Notes: generated by a model not told the origin, from the sequence alone. A DNA stretch of 36,569 bases from Xanthobacteraceae bacterium (GCA_009694215.1 SHVN01000020.1:1-36569), one strand, 5' to 3'. Counted from the stretch's first letter, positions 16,373 to 25,130 are shown. Made by a program: numbers and translations.

Positions 16373-17709
16373 CGCGCGGCCACTTCCTGCTTCCCCTGCA
16401 ACGGCAGCGGCTGGTCGCCGAGCATGCCGTTGACGATCACCTTGCGCGCGGTGTCGAGATCGAGGCCGTGGCGCTTCATCAGGTCGGCCGAGTCGGCGAC
16501 GATCGCATCGACATCCTGCTTGATCTTGAGATTCTTGTAATGGTCCTCCTGACGGAAGCCCATGCTCTCGCCGACGATTTCAAGAATATTCATGATCCTG
16601 AACGGCCAGTCACGCTCGTGGGCGCACAATTCGCGATGATCGGAGTGATAGACCGCGACCAGCGCATCGACACCGGCCGCGCGCGCGGCCTCGAGCTCCT
16701 TCAGCTGAAGCTCGGCCTTGAATTTCGGCAGCGTCGCCAGATTGACGCTCTGCAGTCCGACCGCCGGCACGTCGAGCTTGACGATCTCGATGCCGGGAAC
16801 GGCGCGCAGCAGTTCTTCGGCCGCCTCCATCACGCCGGCGATCCCCGGATGCCGGTGCAGCGCGACCGTCATCTCAACGCGGTTTTTCAAGAGCGGCCGC
16901 AGATCGTCGAGCTTGCCGTGCAGGAACGGCATGAACGGCGTCAGGTCGAACGGTATCTCGCCGTTCACGCGCTCATAGGTCGGCAGCACGGTCTCGCCGA
17001 ACTGCATGACGCAGCTCGGGCACCAGGCCAGCACCTGCCTGGTCTTCGACTGCGACAGCTTGTTGATGGTGTTGTTGGCGAAACGTCCGAGCGTGTCGAT
17101 GTCGCCCGCGCGAAGCTGGGCGGTGCCGCAGCAATGGGTCGGCCCGCCCATGACCTTATAGTCGGTGCCGATCGCATCCATGATGTCGAGGCACAAAAGC
17201 GCGATGTGCGGCGTCTTGAGCACGTTGCAGCCGGTGTAGAACACCACGTCGGGCAGATCGGCCGACGCCCGCTCCTTCGACGGCTTCTGCCCCAGCCGGA
17301 TCAGCGATTCCTCGGACAATTGCAGCCGCGACAAGACGCTGGTGTCCTCGCCGACCTTACGGAACTGCATAACGCCGGCCTTGCGCCGCTCCGTCAGATC
17401 CTTGTCGTTCCGCATCATGGCGAGCCGCGCCATCGTCAGCAGAAAGCGCGGATTGACGCCGTAGTCGCAGGCCTTGATGCACTCGCCGCTCGCCATGCAG
17501 GCCTTGGCCCACTTCTGCGATTCCTCGGCGCCCTCGCCGAACCGCAGGATGTCGAGCACGCCGCTGACCACGGCTTTGGGATTGGCGTCGCCCAAGCCCG
17601 CGGGCCCCACGATCGGACAGGCGGTGAAGCAGGCGCCGCATTTCGTGCAGGCGTCGACCATGTCATCGACGCGTCTGGTGAGGGCTTCCTCGAATCCGGC
17701 GGTTTGCAT
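16369..17709 (-). CDS. Iron-sulfur protein with CCG domain (GlpC/HdrD-like)
   Basis: A 446-residue cytoplasmic or membrane-associated electron carrier. The first 4Fe-4S ferredoxin motif is complete (C21, C24, C27, C31). The second reads C71-MA-S74-GE-C77-IKA-C81, lacking the second Cys of the usual CxxCxxCxxxC. A CCG domain follows: YTGCNV, then THCCG, then WCPSC. A second CCG-like half is degenerate (SDHRELC). GlpC/HdrD proteins pass electrons between a flavin dehydrogenase and quinone or disulfide; no FAD-oxidase partner is adjacent. The ATG at 17709 is preferred over a TTG at 17727. It is followed upstream by the 117-residue gene and a MocA dehydrogenase on the same strand. Confidence 0.9.
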   Translation of the reverse strand: MQTAGFEEALTRRVDDMVDACTKCGACFTACPIVGPAGLGDANPKAVVSGVLDILRFGEGAEESQKWAKACMASGECIKACDYGVNPRFLLTMARLAMMRNDKDLTERRKAGVMQFRKVGEDTSVLSRLQLSEESLIRLGQKPSKERASADLPDVVFYTGCNVLKTPHIALLCLDIMDAIGTDYKVMGGPTHCCGTAQLRAGDIDTLGRFANNTINKLSQSKTRQVLAWCPSCVMQFGETVLPTYERVNGEIPFDLTPFMPFLHGKLDDLRPLLKNRVEMTVALHRHPGIAGVMEAAEELLRAVPGIEIVKLDVPAVGLQSVNLATLPKFKAELQLKELEAARAAGVDALVAVYHSDHRELCAHERDWPFRIMNILEIVGESMGFRQEDHYKNLKIKQDVDAIVADSADLMKRHGLDLDTARKVIVNGMLGDQPLPLQGKQEVAAR

Positions 17710-17758
17710 GCGTCTAGAATAGCTCAAAACAGGCTGAGCGGCGAGCGATAAGGCCTGG

Positions 17759-18112
17759 TCACGCCTCCGGAACTTTCACCAGTTCGAACTCTAAGCTCGT
17801 CTGCAAATCCTCGACCTGCGCCCGCGACAGCCACATCGCCATCCAGCCGAGGCCCGGATGTTGGGTCGCGAACTGGATCGCCGACTTCTGCGGCGCGGCC
17901 TTCACGCTCCACAACAGGTTGTCGCTCTGATGAACCTTCGCCGGATCGTCGGGAGGCTCGGCCGGGTGGACCGGCGTCATCGTCGCGCGGACCGCGGCGA
18001 GATCGCGGATCAGGCGATCGATGTCGGGCGCGGACAGGTCCGTCGTTGCGCCCGCGACCGTCATCGTCGCATGCGCGCCATCGGATAAAGGTTTCAGCTT
18101 GATCGGCTGCAT
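17759..18112 (-). CDS. Conserved-looking 117-residue protein of unknown function
   Basis: A 117-residue soluble protein I do not recognise. The N-terminal half looks like a short beta-hairpin (KLKPLSDGAHATMTVAG) plus a helix (APDIDRLIRDLAAVRATM). A Pro-rich linker follows (VHPAEPPDDPAK), then a beta-rich C-terminal half with HPGLGWMAMWLSRAQVEDL. No signal peptide, membrane segment or cysteine is present. It lies 12 bases after the MocA dehydrogenase and 49 bases before the iron-sulfur protein, so the three probably form one transcript. Codon use matches its neighbours, which supports a real gene. Confidence 0.75.
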   Translation of the reverse strand: MQPIKLKPLSDGAHATMTVAGATTDLSAPDIDRLIRDLAAVRATMTPVHPAEPPDDPAKVHQSDNLLWSVKAAPQKSAIQFATQHPGLGWMAMWLSRAQVEDLQTSLEFELVKVPEA

Positions 18113-18124
18113 GTTCTGCTCCGC

Positions 18125-19273
18125 CTATTTCGCGACCGCGATCTGATGCTGCAATTCGATTTCCTTGCCGATGCGAGAGGATTCGAGCGCCGCCGTGCAA
18201 ACCTCGAGATTGGCCAGACCCCAGCGACCGGTGTGGGTGACAGGCTTGCCGGCGATGGCGTCGGCGAATTCCTCGATCACCCGGTCGCGCGGGCTCCTGT
18301 CGCTCGGTAGAACGACCTTCTCGCACCCGCGCTCCGAATAGACCAGGAGTCCGTCCGACGACTGGCGGATGTCGCCGCGCTCGCAGCTCACCAAGGTGAG
18401 ACCAAAGTGCGGCTGATGGGTTGCGTTCGCCGGAATCGCGTTGCGGGCGCGTTTGCGCTTGGCGGCCAATTCCTGTTCCGGCGTGGTGGGCGGCGGCGCG
18501 GAGCGCGGATTCGCCTGTTCGGCCATTCCCCACTCGCCGACGCCCGCGGTCAGTTCGGCGCCAGAGAAATACCCATAGCCGTTATAGACGGCGGTCGCGG
18601 CGGCGCCGTCTGAAAAATTCAGAAAGATCGTGTGCGCACCGATGGAGCGGCGACTCTCGTCCCAATCGAAGGTCGTCGCGCGCACGCTCGTCACCAATCC
18701 GCCGCCGATGAGCCGCAGCATATCGACCTGGTGCGCCCCCTGACGGTAGGTGACGCCGCCACCCTGCGCCACGTCGAGCTCGGCTGCTCGGCGCGGGCGC
18801 GCCATCCAGTCGGTGAAGTTCCAGGTGTGGATCATGCGCACGCGGCCGAGCGCACCCGAGGCGACGATCTCGCGCATGCGCGCGATCGGCGGATCGTAGC
18901 TGTGCGAATGTCCGACCTGCAAGACGACGCCGGCGCGCTCGGCAGCCGCGATCATCGCCTGCGCCTGCTCGACGCGGACCGCCATCGGCTTCTCGGTCAG
19001 GATGTGCTTCTTCGCGGCGCTTGCCTGCGCGACATGCTCGGGATGCATCTCGGTCGGAGTCGCGATGTAGACCGCATCGAGCGGGGTCGTTGCCAGCATC
19101 GACGGCAGGTCGGGACTGGCCGCAACCCCGAATTCCGCCGCAACGGTTTCGCGCACCTCGGCGGCCGGTTCGGCAATAGCCGCCAGCTCGAATGCGGGGT
19201 TGCCGCGAATCGCCGGTACGAACGCCCAGCCGGCGGCTCCCATCCCGACAATCCCAATGCGAATTTTGGACAT
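18125..19273 (-). CDS. Gfo/Idh/MocA family oxidoreductase
   Basis: A 382-residue NAD(P)-dependent dehydrogenase. The Rossmann motif GIVGMGAAG lies at residues 7-15, the conserved EKP motif appears in ILTEKPMAV, and the substrate-side motif is TYRQGAHQVDMLR with the catalytic His. Family members oxidise or reduce sugars, inositols and, in the phthalate branch, cis-dihydrodiols. Adjacency to a divergent Rieske oxygenase makes a dihydrodiol or other oxygenation product a possible substrate (inference). A long loop (residues about 265-300, rich in Pro, Ala and Lys) interrupts the C-terminal sheet. The ATG at 19273 is chosen by the fold; earlier in-frame codons up to 19339 run into the promoter gap. 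Confidence 0.92.
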   Translation of the reverse strand: MSKIRIGIVGMGAAGWAFVPAIRGNPAFELAAIAEPAAEVRETVAAEFGVAASPDLPSMLATTPLDAVYIATPTEMHPEHVAQASAAKKHILTEKPMAVRVEQAQAMIAAAERAGVVLQVGHSHSYDPPIARMREIVASGALGRVRMIHTWNFTDWMARPRRAAELDVAQGGGVTYRQGAHQVDMLRLIGGGLVTSVRATTFDWDESRRSIGAHTIFLNFSDGAAATAVYNGYGYFSGAELTAGVGEWGMAEQANPRSAPPPTTPEQELAAKRKRARNAIPANATHQPHFGLTLVSCERGDIRQSSDGLLVYSERGCEKVVLPSDRSPRDRVIEEFADAIAGKPVTHTGRWGLANLEVCTAALESSRIGKEIELQHQIAVAK

Positions 19274-19357
19274 ACCTGCTCTTACAGCCGTTGGTCTGGT
19301 CACGCTTGCCGCGCGAGAGTAAACTGTAGCCATCCGCATGAATAGGAGACCCTACCG

Positions 19358-20653
19358 ATGCTGACAGCAGAGCAAAACGAGTTGCTCACCCGGGTTGGAC
19401 GCGGCACGCCTTGCGGCGATCTGATGCGCCGCTACTGGCACCCGATCGCGGCGGTCTCCGAGCTCGACGGCAACAAGTGGAACAAGCGCGTCCGCCTGCT
19501 CGGCGAGGATCTCGTGCTCTATCGCGACAAGCAGGGCCGTATCGGGCTCATCACCGAGGCCTGCCCGCACCGCCGCGCGTCGCTGGCGTTTGGCCTCCCG
19601 ACCGACAACGGCATCCGCTGCCCCTATCACGGCTGGGCGTTCGGCCATGGCGGCGAGTGCCTCGAACAACCGAACGAACCGGAGAAGAGCGCGTTTCGCC
19701 ACAAGGTCAAGACGCCGGCCTACTCGGTCGAGGAGATGGGCGGAGTGTTCTGGGCCTATCTCGGCCCCGCCGAATCAAAGCCGCTGCTGCCGCGCCTCGA
19801 CGGCTTCGTTGCCGAAGGCACGGTCCGCATGCTGGGCAGCGCGATCATCCCGTGCAACTGGCTCCAGATCATGGAGAACTCGCTAGACCCCGTGCACACC
19901 GAATGGCTACACGGCCACACCTACGAGTTCGTGAAGGAGCAGAAGGGCCAGAGCCACAAGGTCGCGATCAGCGCGCACCACGAGAAAATCGCGTTCCGCG
20001 AGTTCGATCACGGCATCACCAAGCACCGGCTGCTGACCGGCCAATCGGAGGATTGCGACGACTGGAAGGTCGGCCACCCGATCGTGTTCCCGCATATTCT
20101 GTCGGTCGGCGCCGGCGACGAGAAATTCAACTCACGCTACTACGCGTTCCAGATCCGCGTGCCGGTGGACGACACCCACACCATGCATCTCTGGTACACG
20201 GCCTATGTGCCGCCGAAGGGCTACAAGGTCGCAGCGCACCTGCTTGACAAGGTTTACACCTACGACGTGCCGTACCTGGACGAGAACGGCGACTACATCC
20301 TGGACAATGTCGATGCCCAGGACATCATGGCGTGGATCACGCAAGGCGCCATCGCCGACCGCACCCAGGAAAATCTCGGCGCGTCGGACAACGGCATCGC
20401 GCTCTACCGCCGCGTGCTGCGCCGCGAGATCAAGAAGGTCGAGGAAGGCGTCGATCCAATGTTTACCTTCCGCGACGCGGCAAAGAACGTGCGGATCGAT
20501 CTGCCGAACGAGGCCGACAAACACCACAACAGCGACGGCGCGCGGAGCTGGATCATGCGCATCCACGCCGCCCATTCGCCGATCGCGGAGGACGTGTGCC
20601 GGATGTACGACGCGAACAAGCCTGCGCCTGCGCCGCTGCGGGTGGTCGGCTAA
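19358..20653 (+). CDS. Rieske 2Fe-2S aromatic ring-hydroxylating oxygenase (phthalate dioxygenase-like)
   Basis: A 431-residue oxygenase alpha subunit. The Rieske ligands are C69 and H71 in CPHR, and C88 and H91 in CPYHGW. The mononuclear iron ligands are H180 and H185 in DPVHTEWLH, with bridging D177. The overall sequence resembles the homomeric phthalate 4,5-dioxygenase/vanillate demethylase class, which hydroxylates or O-demethylates aromatic acids and needs a separate reductase. No ferredoxin reductase is in the window. GGAGA precedes the ATG by about 8 bases. It leads a plus-strand group with a 68-residue protein, an amidase, a PuuE-like protein and a Bug protein, and is divergent from the MocA dehydrogenase across 84 bases. 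Confidence 0.94.
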   Translation: MLTAEQNELLTRVGRGTPCGDLMRRYWHPIAAVSELDGNKWNKRVRLLGEDLVLYRDKQGRIGLITEACPHRRASLAFGLPTDNGIRCPYHGWAFGHGGECLEQPNEPEKSAFRHKVKTPAYSVEEMGGVFWAYLGPAESKPLLPRLDGFVAEGTVRMLGSAIIPCNWLQIMENSLDPVHTEWLHGHTYEFVKEQKGQSHKVAISAHHEKIAFREFDHGITKHRLLTGQSEDCDDWKVGHPIVFPHILSVGAGDEKFNSRYYAFQIRVPVDDTHTMHLWYTAYVPPKGYKVAAHLLDKVYTYDVPYLDENGDYILDNVDAQDIMAWITQGAIADRTQENLGASDNGIALYRRVLRREIKKVEEGVDPMFTFRDAAKNVRIDLPNEADKHHNSDGARSWIMRIHAAHSPIAEDVCRMYDANKPAPAPLRVVG

Positions 20654-20666
20654 TTGTCGCCAGTCC

Positions 20667-20873
20667 ATGAGTGACGCCTCGAAAACTCCCGAAGCGGTCC
20701 GGCTCATGGCCGAGCAGCATGGTCTGGCGAAGGCGCTGAAGCTTTATCCCGATGGCGTGAAAGCCGCTGCCGAACGCGGACTGAAGCCGCTCGGCGATCT
20801 GCCGGCCGGGACGACGCAAATCAGCTCGCCCGCACCGATTTTTAATCCCGCCCGCTTCGAGCGCGGCGAATGA
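20667..20873 (+). CDS. 68-residue protein coupled to an amidase
   Basis: A 68-residue soluble protein I do not recognise. The first half looks helical (EAVRLMAEQHGLAKALKLYP); the second half is a Pro/Gly-rich extended tail (LKPLGDLPAGTTQ, SPAPIFNPARFERGE). It starts 13 bases after the Rieske gene, and its TGA overlaps the amidase ATG by 4 bases, so translation is coupled. GatC and AtzG are other short proteins encoded next to GatA/AtzE amidases, and they also have helices plus an extended tail that wraps the partner. That parallel is structural inference, since no sequence similarity to either is visible. Confidence 0.72.
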   Translation: MSDASKTPEAVRLMAEQHGLAKALKLYPDGVKAAAERGLKPLGDLPAGTTQISSPAPIFNPARFERGE

Positions 20874-22291
20874 CCGACGTCGCCTGGCTGACAGTGGCGG
20901 AAGGCTCGCAGCTCTTGCGCGCCAAAAAGCTGTCGCCGGTCGAGTGGACCAAGGCACTGCTCGACCGGATCGCGGCGATCGATTCCCAATACAACGCCTT
21001 CCTCGTCGTTACCGCCGACCAAGCGCTCGCCCAGGCGAAGGCCGCCGAGGCTGAGATCGCCAAGGGCCAGTGGCGCGGGCCGATGCATGGCGTGCCTTAT
21101 GCCTGCAAAGATATTTTCGACATCGAGGGCATGGCGACCACATGCCATTCCAAGATCCGGATCGACCATCGCGCCAGCGCCGACGCCTTCGTGGTGAAGA
21201 GGCTACGCAAGGCCGGCGCGGTGCTGCTCGGCAAGGTGGCGCTGCACGAGTTCGCTACCGGCGGCCCGGCGTTCGATCTGCCCTGGCCACCGGCGCGCAA
21301 TCCCTGGAATCGCGACCTGCATCCCGGCGGCTCGTCGAGCGGCTCGGGCGCGGCGCTGGCGGCCGGCATGGCTCCTGCCGCGCTCGGCACCGACACCGGC
21401 GGCTCGGTGCGCAATCCCGCGACCTGCTGCGGCATCGTCGGCATGAAGCCTACCTACGGCGCGGTGTCGCTCAACGGCGTGTTTCCCCTCACCTATTCGC
21501 TCGACCACGTCGGGCCGATGACGCGCACGGTCGAGGACAACGCGATCTTCTTTCACGCCATCGCCGGGCACGATCCGGACGATCCGACCAGCGCCAGACG
21601 CGAAACCCCCGACTGCCTGAAGGACTTGAAGGCGGGAGTGAAGGGGCTTCGCATCGGCGTGATCGAACATTTCTACAGGCAGGACGCCGAAGCCAACGCC
21701 GATCAGGTGCGAGCCATCGATCAGGCCGTGGACCTGCTGCAAAAACTCGGCGCCAGCGTGAAGACCATCCGCCTGTCGCCGCTGTCGCTATGGACCGACT
21801 GCAACCGAACCATCCATCAAGCCGAGGCCTACGCGATCCACGAGAAGGACGTGCAGCAGCGGCCGGAGGATTTCGCGGCGCTCACCCGCAACCGGCTGCT
21901 GCCGGGCGCGTTCGTATCGGCTGCGAAATACATCAGGGCGCAGCAGCTCCGCGCCGCGCTATGCCGGGAGTTCGCCGACGCGATGCGCGATCTCGACGCG
22001 GTGATGACGCTGTCGAGCCTGCTGCTGCCGTCCAGGATCGAGGACGCCGCGGCGGTCGCCAAGACCTACGATCAGCAGGCGCGCCTCGTTTTCAACGTCA
22101 CCGGCACGCCAGCGATCTCGGTGCTGACCGGCTTCACGGCCAGCGGCATCCCGCTCGCCATGCAGATCGCCGGCAGCGCCTTCGAGGAGCCGATGGTCTA
22201 TCGGATCGCGCAGGCCTACGAGGCGGCGACCGGCTTTGCCGACCGGCATCCGCCGATCAAGTTGCGCGAAAAAGCCGCGACGACCGCCTGA
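20870..22291 (+). CDS. Amidase signature family protein
   Basis: A 473-residue amidase of the GatA/AtzE class that hydrolyses a carboxamide to acid and ammonia in the cytoplasm. The Ser-cisSer-Lys triad is placed at K80 (YACKDIF), S155 (GGSSSGSG) and S179 (TDTGGSVRNPA); spacing K to Ser to Ser is the same as in GatA. The GMKPTYGAVSLNG block is also family-typical. Length is normal. The ATG overlaps the stop of the 68-residue gene. It stands between a Rieske oxygenase and a PuuE-like hydrolase, suggesting an amide or ureide intermediate in the same pathway. A tRNA-dependent transamidation role is unlikely because GatB is absent. Confidence 0.94.
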   Translation: MTDVAWLTVAEGSQLLRAKKLSPVEWTKALLDRIAAIDSQYNAFLVVTADQALAQAKAAEAEIAKGQWRGPMHGVPYACKDIFDIEGMATTCHSKIRIDHRASADAFVVKRLRKAGAVLLGKVALHEFATGGPAFDLPWPPARNPWNRDLHPGGSSSGSGAALAAGMAPAALGTDTGGSVRNPATCCGIVGMKPTYGAVSLNGVFPLTYSLDHVGPMTRTVEDNAIFFHAIAGHDPDDPTSARRETPDCLKDLKAGVKGLRIGVIEHFYRQDAEANADQVRAIDQAVDLLQKLGASVKTIRLSPLSLWTDCNRTIHQAEAYAIHEKDVQQRPEDFAALTRNRLLPGAFVSAAKYIRAQQLRAALCREFADAMRDLDAVMTLSSLLLPSRIEDAAAVAKTYDQQARLVFNVTGTPAISVLTGFTASGIPLAMQIAGSAFEEPMVYRIAQAYEAATGFADRHPPIKLREKAATTA

Positions 22292-22332
22292 AATTCTGCT
22301 GTCATGCCACCCGAAAAACCGGGGAATTCTGC

Positions 22333-23223
22333 ATGACCACCTATCCGCGCGACCGCTTCAGCTATTCCTCGCCGTTCACGCGGCCGAAGCTCAAGCTGCC
22401 GGGCAAGGGCCGCATCATCATCTGGTCGGTGGTCAACATCGAGGAATGGGAGATCACGCGGCCGATGGCGCGGCAGCTTTCAATTGCGCCGCAGGGCCAG
22501 AGCGTCATTCCCGACATGCCGAACTGGACCTGGTACGAGTACGGCATGCGGGTCGGCTTCTGGCGGCTGATGCGGGCGCTGAAGAAGGCCAAGGTCACGC
22601 CGACCATGTCGCTCAACGCCAAGGTCTGCGAGACCTATCCGGAGGCGACGGCGGCCGCGCGCGACGCCGGCTGGGAGTTCATGGCGCATTCGTATGTGCA
22701 GATGCCAATCCAGCAGATCGCCGACAAGCAGCGCGAGGTGATGGACCAGTCGATCGACATTTTGAAAAAGTTCACCGGCAAGACGCCGACCGGCTGGCTC
22801 GGGCCAGGCCGCGGCCAGATGTACGACACGCTGGATCACGTCACGGCGGCGGGCTTCACCTGGTTCGGCGACTGGGTGCTCGACGATCAGCCGATCTGGG
22901 TGAAGACCGCGAACGGGCCGATCCTGGCGGTACCCTACTCAGCCGAGATCAACGATATCACCATGATGGTGTCGCACCACCACGAGTCCAACGTGCTGCT
23001 TAACCGCACCAGGGACGCCTTCGACCGGCTCTACCTGGAGAGCAAGGAGTCGACGCGGATCCTCGCCATCGGCGTACACCCCTACGTCACCGGCCAGGCG
23101 CACCGCATCAAGTATTACGAGCAGCTTTACGCCTACATCAACAAGCATCCGGGCGTGGTGCACTGGACCGGGCAACAGATATACGATTGGTATTCCAAGC
23201 AGGTGCCGAAGCCGAAGGGGTGA
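22333..23223 (+). CDS. Polysaccharide deacetylase-fold protein, PuuE-like
   Basis: A 296-residue paralog of the protein at 11617-12516, sharing blocks such as PNWTWYEYGMRVGFWR, KFTGKTPTGWLGPG and IGVHPYVTGQAHRIKY. The metal triad of true NodB deacetylases is replaced: NIEE (E37/E38) in motif 1 and HSYVQ (H119, Q123) in motif 2. As with PuuE allantoinase, metal-independent hydrolysis of a C-N bond is more likely than sugar deacetylation (inference). The ATG at 22333 is 41 bases after the amidase. The open frame extends far upstream (to 21070) only because the +2 frame of the amidase is open. No signal peptide. Confidence 0.9.
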   Translation: MTTYPRDRFSYSSPFTRPKLKLPGKGRIIIWSVVNIEEWEITRPMARQLSIAPQGQSVIPDMPNWTWYEYGMRVGFWRLMRALKKAKVTPTMSLNAKVCETYPEATAAARDAGWEFMAHSYVQMPIQQIADKQREVMDQSIDILKKFTGKTPTGWLGPGRGQMYDTLDHVTAAGFTWFGDWVLDDQPIWVKTANGPILAVPYSAEINDITMMVSHHHESNVLLNRTRDAFDRLYLESKESTRILAIGVHPYVTGQAHRIKYYEQLYAYINKHPGVVHWTGQQIYDWYSKQVPKPKG

Positions 23224-23228
23224 TGTTC

Positions 23229-24221
23229 ATGAAAATTCGAGTGCGATTGCTTCCAATCGCGGTCCTGGCTCTTTCGATCTTTGCCGCGCCGGACTCGCGC
23301 GCGCAGTCCGACTATCCGAACAAGTCCGTGCGGATTGTCGTCGATTCAGCGGCGGGCAGCGCCAACGACGCGACCTCACGAATCCTGGCCGACAAGCTCA
23401 GCCAGATATGGGGCCAGCCGGTGGTCACGCTCAACCAGCCGGGGGCCGGCGGCGGCATCGCCGCGCGCGTGGCGTCGCAGTCGCCGAATGACGGCTACAC
23501 GCTCTACCTGCCATCGACCTCCACGTTCCTCGCGCTGCCGGGCGGGGCCGGCGTCGCGCCGAACATGCCGGTCGAGCTGCCGCGCGACTTCGCCTCCATC
23601 GGCTTCGTGCTGCAGCAGCCTATTTTCATCGGCGCCTCACATAAATCCGGCGTCGCCGACATCAAACAACTGATCGAGATGGCAAAGCAGAAGCCGAACG
23701 AGATCACCTATGCCGCGACCGGGCGCGGCCGGCTGACGCATCTGACGATGGAGCTGTTCCAGGCGCGCACCGGCACCAAGCTGCAACTCGTTCCCTACGC
23801 CGGCGGCCCGGCCCAGGCCATGAACGACGTGATGAGCGGCCGCGTGCACCTCGTGCTCGACGCCTACGCCGGGCTCGCCGCCGCACTACGCGGCGATCTG
23901 ATCAAGGGGCTCGGCCACAGTTCGATGGAGCGGCTGCCGGGATTCGAGAATTTGCCGCCGGTCGCCGAGACCATTCCCGGCTTCTTCGTCGGCGCCTGGA
24001 CCGTGATGCTGGCGCCAGGTGGCACGCCGGACGCCATCTCGCAAAAGGTCAACAAGGACTTGTGGGCCGCGCTCAACGACGCCGAGGTGAAGAGCAGATT
24101 CCAGGCGAATGGCGCCTTCGTGAAATACATGACGACGGAACAGGTCACGGCGTTCGTGCAGAGCGAGCAGAAGACCTGGCGGCCGATCATGGAGCAGATC
24201 GCAAAAGAGGCGCAGAAGTGA
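23229..24221 (+). CDS. Bug family tripartite tricarboxylate transporter substrate-binding protein
   Basis: A 330-residue periplasmic binding protein. A signal peptide covers residues 1-26, ending SRAQ before SDYPNKSVRIVV. The family phosphate-like loop reads DSAAGSANDATSRILA, followed by LNQPGAGGGIAA and DGYTLYLPS. The ATG at 23229 has AAGGGG 8 bases upstream; an ATG at 23223 is too close to it. It follows the PuuE-like gene by 5 bases, so its ligand is probably the substrate of the Rieske/amidase group. No TctAB membrane partner is in the window. It ends 12 bases before a convergent deacetylase gene. Confidence 0.93.
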   Translation: MKIRVRLLPIAVLALSIFAAPDSRAQSDYPNKSVRIVVDSAAGSANDATSRILADKLSQIWGQPVVTLNQPGAGGGIAARVASQSPNDGYTLYLPSTSTFLALPGGAGVAPNMPVELPRDFASIGFVLQQPIFIGASHKSGVADIKQLIEMAKQKPNEITYAATGRGRLTHLTMELFQARTGTKLQLVPYAGGPAQAMNDVMSGRVHLVLDAYAGLAAALRGDLIKGLGHSSMERLPGFENLPPVAETIPGFFVGAWTVMLAPGGTPDAISQKVNKDLWAALNDAEVKSRFQANGAFVKYMTTEQVTAFVQSEQKTWRPIMEQIAKEAQK

Positions 24222-24233
24222 AGGCAAGCCGCC

Positions 24234-25109
24234 TCAACCGAACAACCTCTTCTTCGCCTCCTCGGCCGCCTGCTCCATGGTCATGAACACCGCGCCGTCG
24301 GCGGCGAGCTTGGCCACCAAGTCCTCCAGCGCCAGCATGCGGTAGCCGCGGCCGATCACGTAGGGGTGCATGGTGTAGGTCAGCACGCCCCAATCGACCG
24401 TCTTCTTCATGTAGGTGAACTCGTCGTGCCAGCTCTGCATGACCGCGCGTGCCGGCTGCAATCCCGGCGCAACGGTCTGCGGCGTGCGGATGAATTCGAA
24501 ATGCGGATGGTCGTCGAGCGACCAGGATATCGGCATTTCGATCAGCGATGTCTGCTCGCCGAAGCCATAGGACTTGCCGAGCTCAACCTTGTCGCCGCGC
24601 CGGGCGCGGTAAGGGATGTAGTCGGCGCCCATCAGGCTCGAATCGTAGAGGAACCCGTGCATGATGAGCAGATCGATGGTGTGCGGGCTCAGATCCCAGG
24701 ACGGCGAGCGATAGCCGCGTGCGGTGCTACCGGTGAGTTTCTTAATGCTCTCGTTGGCGCGGACGAGGTCGGCCTCTTCCTCCTCGCGGGTCTGGCTGGC
24801 GTTCGGGATATGCGCCCAGGAGTGATGGCCGATCTCGTGGCCGCCCTCGGCCACGGCGGCGCTTTCCCTGGGCCAGCTCTCGATGGTGAAGCCCGGCGTG
24901 AACCAGGTCGCCTTGATGCCGCGCTCCTTCAGGAATTTCAGGATGCGGCCCGCGGCCATCGCGCCGAACTCGCCGCGCGACAGCGGCGTCGGCGTGGTCA
25001 TGCCCCGCGCGATGAAGCCCGACTGGGTGTCGAAATCGAAGGTGAGGCAGACGATGTGGCGGGGCACAGTGCTTCTCTGCGTGGTTTGCGTGGACGCGGG
25101 CGGCTGCAT
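24234..25109 (-). CDS. Polysaccharide deacetylase, NodB type with intact metal site
   Basis: A 291-residue NodB-domain hydrolase of a different subgroup from the other two in the window. Motif 1 is LTFDFD, motif 2 is GHHSWAH (H-S-x-x-H) and motif 3 is GYRSPSWDLS, so the Asp-His-His metal site is intact. The C-terminal TYTMHPYVIGRGYR supplies the general-acid His. There is no signal peptide, so a cytoplasmic amide/peptidoglycan-fragment hydrolase is more likely than a wall enzyme. Two adjacent ATGs (25112, 25109) follow GGAG; the second has better spacing. A GTG at 25067 (VPRHIV) is the alternative. It is convergent with the Bug gene and divergent from the MocA gene across a repeat. Confidence 0.88.
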   Translation of the reverse strand: MQPPASTQTTQRSTVPRHIVCLTFDFDTQSGFIARGMTTPTPLSRGEFGAMAAGRILKFLKERGIKATWFTPGFTIESWPRESAAVAEGGHEIGHHSWAHIPNASQTREEEEADLVRANESIKKLTGSTARGYRSPSWDLSPHTIDLLIMHGFLYDSSLMGADYIPYRARRGDKVELGKSYGFGEQTSLIEMPISWSLDDHPHFEFIRTPQTVAPGLQPARAVMQSWHDEFTYMKKTVDWGVLTYTMHPYVIGRGYRMLALEDLVAKLAADGAVFMTMEQAAEEAKKRLFG

Positions 25110-25130
25110 CATACTCCGCCATGCTCGACC

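Noticed and set aside
15733-17751. A 672-residue plus-strand protein
   Set aside because: It joins an off-frame reading of the Ldh-type gene to the antisense of the iron-sulfur gene; both real genes are clear.
20667-20873. Assigning the 68-residue protein as GatC or AtzG
   Set aside because: Only size, position and general layout agree; no shared motif is visible, so it is reported as unknown.
21070-22332. Large N-terminal domain fused to the second PuuE-like protein
   Set aside because: This is the +2 frame of the amidase gene, Arg-rich and low complexity; the true start is the ATG at 22333.
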